Origin: Volvox africanus | Lineage: Eukaryota; Chlorophyta; Chlorophyceae; Chlamydomonadales; Volvocaceae | Reading direction: 5' to 3' | NCBI GenBank assembly: GCA_030268105.1 | Contig: BSDZ01000015.1 | Span: forward strand, 3,809,501-3,873,500 | Length of the DNA: 64,000 nt | Shown: positions 35,363 through 48,400 of the stretch, one piece after another | How the letters are laid out: every line of letters starts with the position of its first letter | Position numbering within the stretch: position 1 is the first letter of the stretch | Program-made: the position numbers and the translations under genes | Notes under the pieces: model-generated | The model's database searches: none | What the model saw: the letters and a program-made list of their open reading frames with translations, nothing else | What the model was told of the DNA's origin: nothing

Positions 35363-36598
35363 CTTCCGTCACCGTTATGCGGGTCACCAGATACCGCCTT
35401 GGTGGGAGTTATGGATGTCGCCCAACGACCCAACGACCCACGACCCGACGAGTTTTCGGGTAATCTTAATTTGATTGCGACCAATGCGTCGCTGAGAGAG
35501 AGGCATATGGGTGGGTTTGTCGGGGCTGCGGGATAACGTCCGTGTTCCTTTCCCACGCACTGCGGGTTGGGATCTTCCACCATTATGAGAAATACATCAG
35601 ACGTCCGATTTATTGGGATGGAGCTTGTGTGGTTAGTTGTTTGGGGGTGGGCAGTTGGAACATCCTCACGTTTCCTTATCATCATAATCATCTCTTCAAA
35701 CGAATGTCATGTTCCACCAGTAGTTGGCACCTCGTCGTCACTTTATAAAGATATTTATGACTCTCGCTCGATCTACTGAATAAGGGAGACATGGGAGAAT
35801 CTCTCTCTCTCTACCTGCTATATATATATATCACAGGTATAGCAGGATGGGTAGCAGGTATATCGCTCCTCAATTCACCTGCAGGGGGGAACCTGGATGA
35901 ATGTTTAGGAGGCGCTCATTATTAGGAGCGCCCGATGGGATCAGTCGATACGCGCCCGTTTCACCATGACGTCATCACGTCGTGCTACGTCAGATGCAAG
36001 TGAATACTACGAAGAGGGCGGGGGCTACTAAAAAGGTACTCGTGATTAATGGAGCTCTCTTAATGCGCATTTGATTTAATGTCGCGCACACACAGACACA
36101 TGGGCAGTCTGCTCAGCTCATGATCCGGAGTTGTCGCGATATCTGGATAGGTCTCTGGCGTTAAGCTGTTTTCTTAAGAAAGTTTATTGTCTTCGAGGAG
36201 TTTTGAAACTCGAATGTACGCGACAAAATTTATAATATTAATAATATTATTCGTTGAGATGGTGGGCAATGGTGGTGGTGTGTGGGGGTTGGGGGGTATG
36301 CGGAGTCGTACAATAATGGCGTATGAGCCTTCATCATGTAAAAGGTTTGAGTACCAGAGAGGCGCCAACGCAGGACAGGGCGGATCCCGGGACGAATCCC
36401 CTCATCCTTCCGTACCAGGACTGCAAGCACGACTTCTCGTCCGGCGATGAGTATGCTTCCCAAGGAAGGCCCATCGATCACGACTGGTTGATTGTGGATG
36501 GTGCCACAAACCCTAAGTCACGCAAACATACACATCCATGCCATATCAAGCTGTACCCAATCACACAACCACCTGCTGCTGTCCTTTGCAGCACACTG
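35363..36598. other. Convergent intergenic region (two 3' ends)
   Basis: The receptor-like kinase (plus) and the giant EF-hand gene (minus) end toward each other here. It holds a (TC)n/(TA)n run at about 35800-35832 and an AT-rich spot at 36225-36250. I found no gene, and no clear TGTAA close to either stop. Confidence 0.5.
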
Positions 36599-39500
36599 TC
36601 AATCGTGCGGAGGTGCCGGGTACACTGCTGCGGGCAAACCACCAGCAGATGGTGTACGACTGCCTACAGGTAAAGGAGTAATGTATGATGCCGGCAGCAA
36701 CGGTGACGTCAGGTTCAGCGCAGCCGTTGGGGTAGGCACCGCTGAGACGACAGGTTCAAGCTGCCAGGTCCTTGGCGACAGGACCAGGTGCGGTGCATTG
36801 GCGGCGCCTGGGCTCGTAGATGCAAGCGCCAGGGGGCTTGCGGCAGTGGGGCCACCTGCTGCACCAAGCCCGGTCACCAATGCTGCAGTGCCTGCATGTG
36901 CGGGCGGCAGCACGAGTCCCGGGAGTGACGGCTGTGCAACGGACGTGAAGCCGCCAGTGGTAGCAGCAGCAAGAGCTTGCGCCTCAGACATCAGCCGTTG
37001 TTGCAGCTCCTGCGCCTGGTGCCGCAGTTGGGCCTGCGTATGGAGCCGAGTGGTGGTGGTAGTGGTGGGGATGTGGTGTATGAGTCAGGGACAATGGTGA
37101 TAGGGATGGTAAGGCCCAACGGGCGGAGGGGTGCTTGGTACGGCTGGGATTCAGAAGTAAACAAACCAGCACCAGTTGTGAGCAAACGTGTTCCAGATCC
37201 CCACTGCTGAACAAACCTTTCACAGGCCTGCGCACCCCACGTGTGCACATATAATAAATGGACATCGACACACAGAACTGGTGCACATTCACCTGCAGCA
37301 ATTGGAGCTGGATTGACATCGCCTGTTGGGCCTCCTGACCCGCCACCTGCATACCCCTGGGGTAAAGGAAGCAGTCACGGGTATCAAACGGTCAGGCAAC
37401 AAACAAAGTTTTTATAGTTCACGCATATTCCAAATATTTCACTTAAGCAGTCAACACAGTCTGGCAAACGTCGGAATATCACCGCCTATTGCGCTCCTCC
37501 GTTTGCGCGGAGCGCACAAATAGAGCTAGCAATCGGTACTAATTTGCGCCACCCGGTTCCTTCCACCCAAGGCCACTTAACGTCACATCCACAAATCATT
37601 TATATGTGGACATATAAACTCACACACGTACTGCACACTAATTAACCATCTTGAGCCGACAGCTCGTCAGGCATCTCCCCCTTTCATATTCCAGCTGTCC
37701 CACTCACTGCTTCCGCGCCTCCAGCTCCAGCATAGCCGCAGTGTGCCCTCGCCGCAACGCAAAGGCATCTCGCCGCAGTGCCAATGCAGTACGCAGTGTG
37801 TCGTGACTCACGGGCTGACCACCCACCCAGCGTGCATTGGTCAGGGCGTCCAGCAAGGAGTCGAAGTCGGCGGGGGGCGGCACGCCAGCCTGCACCGGGG
37901 GGAAGTCACGAGGACCCGGCTTGGAAGGGTATCTGGTTTCAAACGGGCGGGGTCAGACCTTGGCGGGGTTTTCAACACCCTCGGTTAGCAACCGGGGTTT
38001 GCGAAACGGCATCTCAAACCAAGCGCCGCTAACATGCAAGTGTCATGCCTGACGAGTTGTAGGCTGTATTGTACAGGTCCTACACAGACGGCACATCACA
38101 CCCCATCCCACACTTCATCTTCCCGGGGCACAACCGCACGCACCGGAAGTGCCGCCCCCGCCGTGGCCGCGGTCCTGGCCAGCTGGATCGCCTCCTCCAA
38201 TGCCGTGCGGATGCGACCCACCATCTCCGCCACACTGACCGGCGGTGTGCCGGCGCCCGTGTAGCTCTGGATGAGTCCGAGCACGTCGCGCTGGGCGGTC
38301 TCATTCTGGCGGGCAGCAGCGGAGGGGAGGACATTGGTGTTGCAGTGGCGGGGAAGGCCCCTCCGGGCACACCGCCGGTTCAGAGCCCTGGGGACAGCAC
38401 TGGACTAACGCCATGTCATGTCGTAATGCCCTCGAGCAACCAAGGGGGGCTCGTGAGCGAGTTTAAGACACATATTATCGCCAATAATGAATACTATAAT
38501 GATAAATAGTAGCTTACGTATAGGACAAACGATGCTGATGAGATCGTGATGCCACAAAAGGCGGATGCATGGACGCTTGATGCGGGCATGTATGGAAACG
38601 ACGGTGCGATGTTACCAGGGTAAGTCTGTCTATCTGTGTGTGTGTGTGTGTGTATGTGTGTGTGTATCTGCGTAACCTGCATGACGCGATAACCGCTCAC
38701 CGCCAGCAGTGCATTCGAGAGATCCAAGATCTTGGTCTGCAGCCCCGCCTCCTTCTCCAGTGCGCCCTTCTGGGCCTCCAGCTCCACCACCCGGCCCTTG
38801 AGCACCTCCGTCAGGTGTCTGAGCCAGAGGATGGGGAACCAGGATGTCATTCGGAACGCCATGTACGGGTTTCAGGGCCACATCATATATAGGGTAGGAA
38901 TTAGGGAAGGGCAACCCTCGTACCTCGTACCTCGACTACCAACTACCAACTACTGACTACTGACTAACCCCTCCCGAGCAATGAGACCCTGAGACTGAGT
39001 GAAGGGTCCCCGCGTGTGTGTGTGGGGGGGGGGGCCAACCTTTCGGGAAGTGTGGCTGAAACCGCCTGGCTGATGACAACCTACTTTTGGACCACCGCCT
39101 GCCGGTTATCGTGAGCCCACATAAAATAGGCAGCGCCAAGAGGCAGGCCCGCCACACCCGGGGTGCCCGCGACCCCTAGGTCAGTCGGGCTGGGACCCAG
39201 CGCCGGATGACCAGTGGCGGCAGTTTGATCGTACGACCCGTAGAAACCCCCGGGAACCCCCGGGGAGGCTGGAGGTCCGTACGGTAGGGAACCATAGGAT
39301 GATAATGGCGGGCTGCCGTACGGTCCAACAGGATGTGTGCCGTACGGCCCCACTGCGCCGCCGAATGAGTTCGGTGGTGGGCCATACGGAGTTGTCGGCA
39401 CTGTGTACGGGCTTGGCGGGCTGCCGTACGTATGTGCGGAGCCGTAATGTAGAGGGAGTCCGCTGTGCGAAACCCGGGGTGATAGCGGGTGTCGAGGGTC

Positions 39501-42448
39501 GTACGAAGCTGGCAACGAAGGGTTAGGTGGAGGTGCCGGAGAGGATAGCGGCATTGTCCCCACTGATGGTATGGATGTGAGTGAGGGATAGCGTTCTGGG
39601 TATGGGGAAGTGCCAGCATTGTACGGGGCTGGCTGGCTGGGGTACGGCACCGAAAATGGTGATGGGTACGGCGGGTACGGATTCATGGAGTCAGCAACAA
39701 TGCCGTTCGGATCCTGAAATGGCACAGTTGTTGACATGTACGACAGAGCGGCGCCGAGCTCCTTGTACGACATATCAGCGGCGCCTTGCAGCACGGTGGA
39801 GGCGTAGTGCGCCAGGCCCACAGTCAGCCACGCCACGGCGGTGGGTGGTACGACCGTTAGCCTTGTCAGCATGCGTGGCGCCTCCGTCAGCTGCAGGTGG
39901 CCCCGGCGGAAGCGGTCCAGGTCGTTGAAGACGGTCCTGAGGCCGAGTGCAGTACAACGGGTGTACGGGGGTTGTGGGACGAGATGTATACGGTATGAAC
40001 AGCAGCGTGCAGGATAACGGGGCTCCTTGTGAAGTTCTGTCTCATGCTGCACGGCGTGAGCGATGATGAGTCATATTCGCCAGCAGGGCGCATCATATCA
40101 GAGTCTGGGCGCAGTGCTGCTGCTAGGGGACAAACCATGCGGGGTGCAGTCGGGACAGCTCAGAGTGGGCACCCACTGCATCTGCCTCTTCAAGATCGCC
40201 CACCTGGCTGCGCCGTACGCCGCATTGCCCATGACGTCATCCGCCAGCCGGGCCGCCACCGCCGCCACGTCCGCAGGCACCCTCCGCTCATAAACCGCGC
40301 GCTCGATGGCAGCGCCCTGCCGTATCGCGTACAGCATGTCATCCTCCGTGTACGATGCCGTATTGTACGGAAGACAGGCAGCCAGCACCCCCACAATATA
40401 GCTCCGTTCCCGCTCCCGCAGCCCGGGGTACACCCGATGTACGAGCTGCGTACGTGATAGCGGTACAACACATCGTACAACACAGAAGTCAGGCCGGGTA
40501 ATGCTATATATGGAAGATCAGGTGCTGCTGCATCAGGCGCCACGACCTGGGGTCTGCAGGGGGGAGTGAAGCAGTCGGGGCTGTCGGAGCAGTCGGTGTT
40601 TAGCGAAGGACAACGAACCAATGGCCTGAGGGCCCGAACCTGGGCTTGCTCGTCACCTGGCCTCCGCTGTTAGCAAAGTCGGGGTCGTGTCTTCCTCGTC
40701 CATCACGTCCATGGGCCCACCGTCAGGACTTGAGGGGGTTGGCGGGTGGGTATTCGCCAGGTGTCTCAACCGCTCTGCTAACTCACAACATGCAGTTGAC
40801 TGCGGCACCATGGTGCAGTGTTCTCCCTCTCCCCCCCCTGACACACACACACACATACACACATGAATACATACACACACCGCCAGAGCCCACTCGCTGC
40901 CCACCTGCCCCAACGCCGCCCGGGGAACCACGTATGTATAGCCGCCCATCGGCCGTGCACTGTACGGTCTCCGTACTGCAGGTACAGAGTTGGTTGAGAC
41001 CCTCCTGGAGCTGGTGGTGAACTGCGTGCGGAAGGCCTGCGGGGGTTGTCCGGGTGGTACGGAGGGCAGTGGTGAACTGCACCGGGCCACATCCCAGGTT
41101 GGGTTGGTTGGCGATTGAGGGGGGGGCCGACAGTCGCCTAGTAGCAGATACGGCACAGGGCCTGTCACGGGTTCACATTTTATGTTCTCTCCCACTCATC
41201 TCATCGCAGTCCGGAAACAGAATCCCTTCCACTCCTCAAGAGGCCTGACTTAACCGGAACCGTGGAGGCGCCGGTGACCTACCGCTGGGTCACTCATCAC
41301 AATACGTTGCAGCTCCGAAATGGCGCCGAAACCATTTCCACCCGCCACGGGTGCGGTAGCAGTAGCCGACCCGTATTGCGCCGGGGCGTTGAACGGCATC
41401 GACGGATTTGCATCATACGTGTATGGGTGCGGCTGTTGCGGGTACGGCGTCTGCGCGCCATAGTAGCCACCGGCATAGCTAGCACGTCTCGGGTACGGAG
41501 CGCCACCGTACGGTGACGGGACTTGGGATTCAGCAGGGTACGGCAGTGGCGGCTGCTCGACGTACGGCGGCGGCGGCGCCACCATCGGCTCTGGTGGCAG
41601 CTGTGGGTATGATGACCTGGAGGGCGGCCGTGGTGGCGGAGGTGGTGCAACCGGTGCGGGCGGTGGTGGCTGCTGTTCTCCCTCGTAGTCCGAAGACAGC
41701 GGCGTGCCGTCACTACCGGTGCCGCTGTGCACTGTACCACCCTCCGACATGCGGGGTGTATGTACGGAGGAGATGGATGTACGGCGACCCCTTCTGGATC
41801 CAGCAACGGACGTGCGTGGAGTGGTCTGCGGAGGGCATACGACAGGGGGGAGCGGTGAACCCCGGATGGGGGAGGGGGAAGCGGGACTAGGTAGCGGGGA
41901 TTTCCGTTCTTCTGTTTGTCGTTACATAAAGCAGCTGCCGTACCATCACAGCGGTCTCAGTTTCTTGGCCCTTTGTGGATACAGACATGGGACTCCTCCC
42001 CCCATGTGTACGTACACACTCACATAAATGCGTTACAAAAGCCCATTGTGTCTTTCTCGTTTCCGAACACATCACCGGATTACCCCCTTCCCTCCCCTCA
42101 ACCTCCTTCTGACAATTTCCTTATTTCCACCCACCAGCCGATCCATAAGGGCCTGATACATATCCTGCTGGTACGGCAGCAGGTACCCCATGACGGAGCT
42201 CCCGCCGGCGGTGCCAGCAGCCGCGGAAGGCATCGCTGCTGCCGGAGGCATCATGTACGGCACCGGCACGGGCACCGGGACGTACGGCGAAACGGCAAAG
42301 CCCCCTGAAGCAGCTGACAGTGCCGCCAGGGAGGCCGCGCCGTGCGGGGTTTGGGGGATGCCGCCAAAACCGCTCAGGGAGTAAATGGAGGCTGCTCCCA
42401 CGGGCGTGGGGCCGGCACCCAGTGGCGTCTGTCGTGGGAAGTTGTGGC
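36599..42448 (-). other. Giant EF-hand protein: C-terminal Pro/Tyr/Gly-rich and coiled-coil region
   Basis: Exons 42448-42135, 41825-41283, 41036-40881, 40799-40657, 40503-40204, 39936-39085, 38818-38701, 38305-38102, 37889-37708, 37356-37293, 37033-36599, all in phase. It alternates disordered Pro/Tyr/Gly-rich blocks (PYGPPPNSFGGAVGPYG, PYPQQPHPYTYD) with folded-looking parts (YPGLREREQSYIVGVL-like, TVFNDLDRFRRGHLQLTE). The latter look like a ninth, decayed EF module. Then come helical or coiled-coil exons (LKGRVVELEAQKGALEKEA, QELQQRLMSEAQALAAA) and an Ala/Pro-rich tail ending PAPPHD. Confidence 0.8.
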
Positions 42449-45400
42449 CTGCATGCACGAGTGGATTTACAGGGTTTGCGGGTGGGTGGGTGGGTGGGTT
42501 ATTACAGTAATCTTTGATGGCCTGTCGGATGTCATATGTGGCCTACACCTGACAGACATGGAGGGTATGCCTCGTTCCTAGGTCCCCGGCACTATCTCCG
42601 CTCCCCCTTTCCCTGACCCACCGGGTGGCAACCCGGCTGCCAGCGACTCGGGGCCCGAGCCAGCGCCCTCGGGGATCTCCACCTGCAAACACCCAAGAAC
42701 ACAATCATAAGGCTCACCGGACAAAGACGAAAAGAAACAGCAGAGGTGGAGATAAAACGCAGAGGCGGACAGTCGGTGCGCCCTCTGCGGAAATCCCCCC
42801 ACCGCCCTGCCTGACCCCTGCTCCCACTCCAAGAATAAATGATCTCGCTTCTGTGAAAAAAAGGTGATGTTAACTCCTGTGGTTTATTGAACCCCGCATT
42901 AGCTCTCCCTCACTTCCTTCCCGCCGCCACGTACTGTGAGACCCTTGACGTAGTTGAGCCGGGCGTTGGGGTTGACGGAGCGTATCGAGTCCATAAGGCC
43001 CGCCCGCCCCGAGCCCAAGGGCGGGACGCGGAAGCCCGAGAGGTGGGTGACGCCTGAACAGGATACAGCACCGCAGCCGCGAACCCGCGGGGGCAAAACC
43101 GTTTGAGAGGAGGCATGAAAAACAGGGACGATCACCACGTGCACAAAACGGAACCAAACACTGGAGTGTGAAATCAATTGCGGACTTGGGCTCAGGCCGG
43201 GCTGCATGAAGGAGGCCTACGTCCTAAACAGGCTAGCAGGAAATGGCCCTTAGCTAATCCCCTAATGACCCCGAAACCCAAAGTCCCAACGGCGTCGCGA
43301 AATGAACGCCATTCAGCTCACCGTTGGGTGCTTGCATCGGTATGGCCCTGCGACCAGCACCGCCACATTTCGCGAAGTGGGGCGGCGGAGGAACGGGGTC
43401 ACGAAAGATGGGGTCGCAGAGGGGCTGGGTGAAGGGGGATGAAGTCCGGGGCCGCGTGCGTGTACATCCGTATGACCGCATCTATATCTACTATATACCA
43501 ATGCCTTGGTCTGGTCGATAACACTTTGAACAATTAAACAACCCCCTGCCAATCCCCTCCCCCCTGCCAAACCCGCCTGCCAAACCCGCCTGCCAAACCC
43601 GCCTGCCTCAGACCACAGCGGCCCTCGCCTCCTACCTGAGGTGCTGCAACAGCTCGTCAGGCCGCACCAGGCCGTCCTTTTCCAGGTCCGCAGTGAAGCA
43701 GAAGGCCACCAGCAGCCGCAGGTCGTAGGGGGGCATGTCCCGAAACAGGTCCTTGAAGAACCGGGTCAACTCCGCAATGTCCAAATAGCCATTGCTGGGT
43801 TCCGGGATAAATGGCAGGGGGCCGGGATGAAAGAGAAGTCAAGGGCAAGACAGTCGTTCCTTTACGAGGAGTATAATAGGGACACGTCCTGTGCTGTGCT
43901 GTGCTGTGCTGTGCTGTGCTGTGCTGTGCTTTGCTTTGCTTTCCTATGCTGTGTCTTAAAGGGTGTTTCTTCTCCCTGTCTTAAAAGCTGCGTGTACCCG
44001 TCATCTTTCCCTTGAACCGCCGGCTTACTGAGTGGTTATCGTTTTAATCTTTATAGAACGAAATCATCCAACCAGCACTCACCCATCACGGTCAGCCCGC
44101 GCGTAAGCCGCCCAGAAGACATCCAGATCTCCCGCGATCTGTTTGCTCACAGCCGCCAGCACCGTCAGTGCGTTGCGCTGGACGCGGCTTGGGCCGCCGC
44201 CAGCTGCTGCAACGCCTCCGGTTGTGCCGGTGGTGTTGGCGGCGCCCAACCCCATGCCCGCAGAAACGGCATCCAGTGAGTCTGTGGACGCCCGGATGCC
44301 GTCCATCCACTCCTTGAGGGTGAGAGTGCTGCTCAGGTCCACGTCCAGGAGCGCCTAGGTCAAGTAGTTTTCGAATGGAAAGCGGTTACTGTTACTGGTT
44401 GGAAAGTTAAAATTGTCAAATAGAAAACGGTTGCTAAATGAATCAGGTGAGTGGCACCCAGGACACTGCCAGGTGGTTGAACGACAACGCGAGGAGTGGG
44501 GGAAATCTCTTGTGGCATCTCCGAAACGCCGCAATTTGGGCCGCTCGCACTCTTACCTGTACCAGTCCCGCCTCGGCGTACGGCAAGCCGGTAACGTCAC
44601 GCAGCAGCGCCATCAGCTCCTTGAGCTCCAGGGTGCCATTGTTGTTACTTCAGGTGGATAAAGTGGGCGGGGGGAGACCAGCTTTGAGACTGTCACACCA
44701 GCATCCCCCGGTCAACAGCCAACAGACAGCAACAAATGGTACATGCCCCCAAAACCGGGGGCCACCGCCATCGCCAGCTAACGCCATGTGCAAAAAAACC
44801 CTATCTAACGAAAAAAGAACAGCCAGTGCCAACTTACGCGTCGTACGCCTTAAAGAGCTGTACCAGTACGGCCTCATCCAACGTACGGAGCTTGTTGAAC
44901 ACGGTCTGAGTGAACAGGTAATAAAAGAACGAATACCGGTGTTCGGAGCACGTGCAAGAAGGAATGGATGTCTGTAAGTGCCAGGCTTGGGTGCGCACAC
45001 AGGCAAGACCAGTAATAGGGTAAGCGATGTTGCTGTACGGCATCCCCAAGCAAACTATCTTCATGGGCCCCACCCTCATTGCCCCCCTTTTCCTGCCCTC
45101 TTCATCCCACCCGCCAACCCACCTGCAAAGGTGCTGAGGAGCCCCCTCCCGCCATGAATTCGCCGCTGGGCCTCAGCTTGCCCGCAAGTTCAGGGTAGTC
45201 GGTGGAGTTGGACATGAAGTACACCAGACCTGGCGGTTAGGCAGGGCGGGTGGGATGCGGAAACCGGCGGGAGGAGCCCATGAAAGGCGGCAACAAAGCC
45301 TACGAGGGAGCTGACAGTTAAGGAGAAAATAGGCTTTGAACACAGGCCACATGGAGAGGGAGGTCAGCAAGAGCCCGGCTTCCCCAACCCCTGCTAAATG

Positions 45401-48400
45401 CACGCATCGAAGCCCTCTGGGACACGGCCGTACCTGTTGCGGGATCCAAACTAAACTTCTGCCCGTCTGGCGCGGAGTACGGCTCCAGTACAACAGTACG
45501 GCGGGCGGGGTGCACCTTCCGCCTTGTCAGCTCAGCAACATTGAGCTGCCGCGCGGATCTAACCCGCGACATTCGTAGGTCCGTCGAAATGCGCTGCCGT
45601 ACTGCCGACGACGAGCTAGCATCCTCCATCATCATTCCCGCCGCCGCTGCCACCGCCGGCCCGTAATTGTACGACTTATTGATACCGGCCACCCGCTGCA
45701 GCTCCGCCATCGCTGCCGGGTCGAGACCCATCGCAACCTGCGCCGCAACGACCTCAGGCGGGACATCGTACGGAGCGATGTACTTGGATCCACGCTTGCC
45801 GTACGCAGGGTTGTATCCCGGCCCATAAATGCTTGGGTCGTATACTTCCGGCACTTCTGGACCGTAACTTCCCCGACTTCCCCAGTAACGGCCCTGGCTG
45901 CGGTGACTCGGGTGGTGGTGGTGGCGGTGGCTGCGAGAACGCCGCCGCATGTCATCTTGCCGAGTTCGACGGCTCCCGCCGCCTCCCCCTCCCCCGCTGA
46001 GGCGGCGGCGGTCCGAGGTTTGTGACGCGGCTGGACTGGAGGAGCGACTCGACCCAGAAGCGGAGGTGGATAAAGCGGATGCGTCGCTTAGCTCCCTGGC
46101 TAGCTCCTCCGCCTCCCACACACCCACCCGGGAGGTACCGTCCGGGTAACGACACTTCACAGCACGCAGCGCCTTGAAGACGTCCTTCCAGCCCAGTGCC
46201 AGCGGTTGCGACCCCCGCGTGAGGCAGTGCGGGCAGTGGTAGAGGAGGTACAGCAGAGCGGCCATGGCCGGCTCGGGACTGCCAAGAACCTGAGGGGCCA
46301 GAGGCGAGGGCGTCGCGGGTGGTGGCTCCAGTCAGGACAACTGAGAATGGCGGAGGGGAAAAGACGGGAAGGGAAGGGAAGGGAAGGGAAGGGAAGGGAA
46401 GGGAAGGGAAGGGAAGGGAAGGGGAGGGGAGGGAAGGGAAGGGAAGGGAAGGGAAGGGAAGGGAAGGGAAGGGCAGGGGAGGGGAGGGGAGGGGAGGGAA
46501 GGGAAGGGAAGGGAAGGGAAGGGAAGGGAAGGGAAGGGAAGGGAAGGGGAGGGGAGGGGAGGGAAGGGAAGGGAAGGGAAGGGAAGGGCAGGGCAGGGCA
46601 GGGGAGGGGAGGGGAGGGGAGGGGAGGGAAGGGAAGGGAAGGGAAGGGAAGGGAAGGGAAGGGAAGGGAAGGGAAGGGAAGGGAAGGGAAGGGAAGGGAA
46701 GGGAAGGGAAGGGAAGGGAAGGGAAGGGAAGGGAAGGGAAGCGAAGGGAAGGGAAGGGAAGGGGAGGGAAGGGAAGGGAAGGGAAGGGAAGGGAAGGGAA
46801 GGGAAGGGAAGGGAAGGGAAGGGAAGGGAAGGGAAGGGAAGGGAAGGGAAGGGAAGGGAAGGGAAGGGAAGGGAAGGGAAGGGAAGGGAAGGGAAGGGAA
46901 GGGAAGGGAAGGGGAGGGGAGGGGAGGGAAGGGAAGGGAAGGGAAGGGAAGGGCAGGGCAGGGCAGGGGAGGGGAGGGGAGGGGAGGGGAGGGAAGGGAA
47001 GGGAAGGGAAGGGAAGGGAAGGGAAGGGAAGGGAAGGGAAGGGAAGGGAAGGGAAGGGAAGGGAAGGGAAGGGAAGGGAAGGGAAGGGAAGGGAAGGGAA
47101 GGGAAGGGAAGGGAAGGGAAGCGAAGGGAAGGGAAGGGAAGGGCAGGGCAGGGCAGGGGAGGGGAGGGGAGGGGAGGGGAGGGAAGGGAAGGGAAGGGAA
47201 GGGAAGGGAAGGGAAGGGAAGGGAAGGGAAGGGAAGGGAAGGGAAGGGAAGGGAAGGGAAGGGAAGGGAAGGGAAGGGAAGGGAAGGGAAGGGAAGGGAA
47301 GAGAAGGGAAGGGAAGGGGAGGGAAGGGAAGGGAAGGGAAGGGAAGGGAAGGGAAGGGAAGGGAAGGGAAGGGAAGGGAAGGGAAGGGAAGGGAAGGGAA
47401 GGGAAGGGAAGGGAAGGGAAGGGAAGGGAAGGGAAGGGAAGGGAAGGGAAGGGAAGGGAAGGGAAGGGAAGGGAAGGGAAGGGAAGGGAAGGGAAGGGAA
47501 GGGAAGGGAAGGGAAGGGAAGGGAAGGGAAGGGAAGGGAAGGGAAGGGAAGGGAAGGGAAGGGAAGGGAAGGGAAGGGAAGGGAAGGGAAGGGACACACA
47601 GGGGGCGCACAGGACTAAGAGAAACCATACCCATATATACCCCCATTATAATTATTCATTATGAATCCCAGATGCTGTTATGTACAGCCCTAACACCCCT
47701 CCTCAGGCTTCCTGACCCCCCCTGGCACCCTTCACACAGAGACAGACCAACAGACGCACCTCTGACAGGGTGTCTTGCAGGACATCGCGTACGTCGCGCA
47801 GCCGCAACAGGCCGCCACCGCCGCGGACGCCAGCGTCTTTGCCGTACTCATCGTCGTCTATCTGCATCACGCGCTTTCGCATTGCACGAACCACCTTTTG
47901 ATCCGGAAATGCCGCAAAGGAAGAAGGAAACCGGAGGGGGAGGAGCCATCGGGAGGGGGGAAAAGAAGGGAGACGTCCGGAAGAATGAGTCAGCGGTGCA
48001 GCGGACAGTTCCTTAATCATCTACGCCAGTAAACATTGCGAACTCCTCCACCATATCCCTACCCTGGAAAGACAACACCCTCCCCCGCCCTCTCCCTCAA
48101 CTGGCCAACCCCATGTCTTCCCTACGAACGACGTGAAAAGCCCTACTTAAAAAAGGTTACGCAAGCTTGTGAAAATGGATTCCGTCCCACCTTCCGATAC
48201 TCCCTGTTGAGCCCCGCGGCGACATCCCGCAGCAGGGCAGGACCGTCCCGTGGGTCGGTCAACAGCCGGTAGGCCGCCGCCAGCGCCTCCACGTCGGGCC
48301 GCAACTTGCGCACACGGACGGTGTTATCGTGCATTACCTCCATCATGGCGCGCAGCAAGGGCTCGACCCACGGGTCAGTACGCCGACCGTCGCTGCTACC

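Noticed and set aside
45952..48016. Very long ORFs (about 420-565 codons) on both strands
   Set aside because: They are read-through of the (GGGAA)n tract, where the pentamer has no stop in any phase; the translations are monotonous Arg-Glu-Gly-Lys or Pro-Phe-Ser-Leu repeats, and they overlap an intron between in-phase exons.
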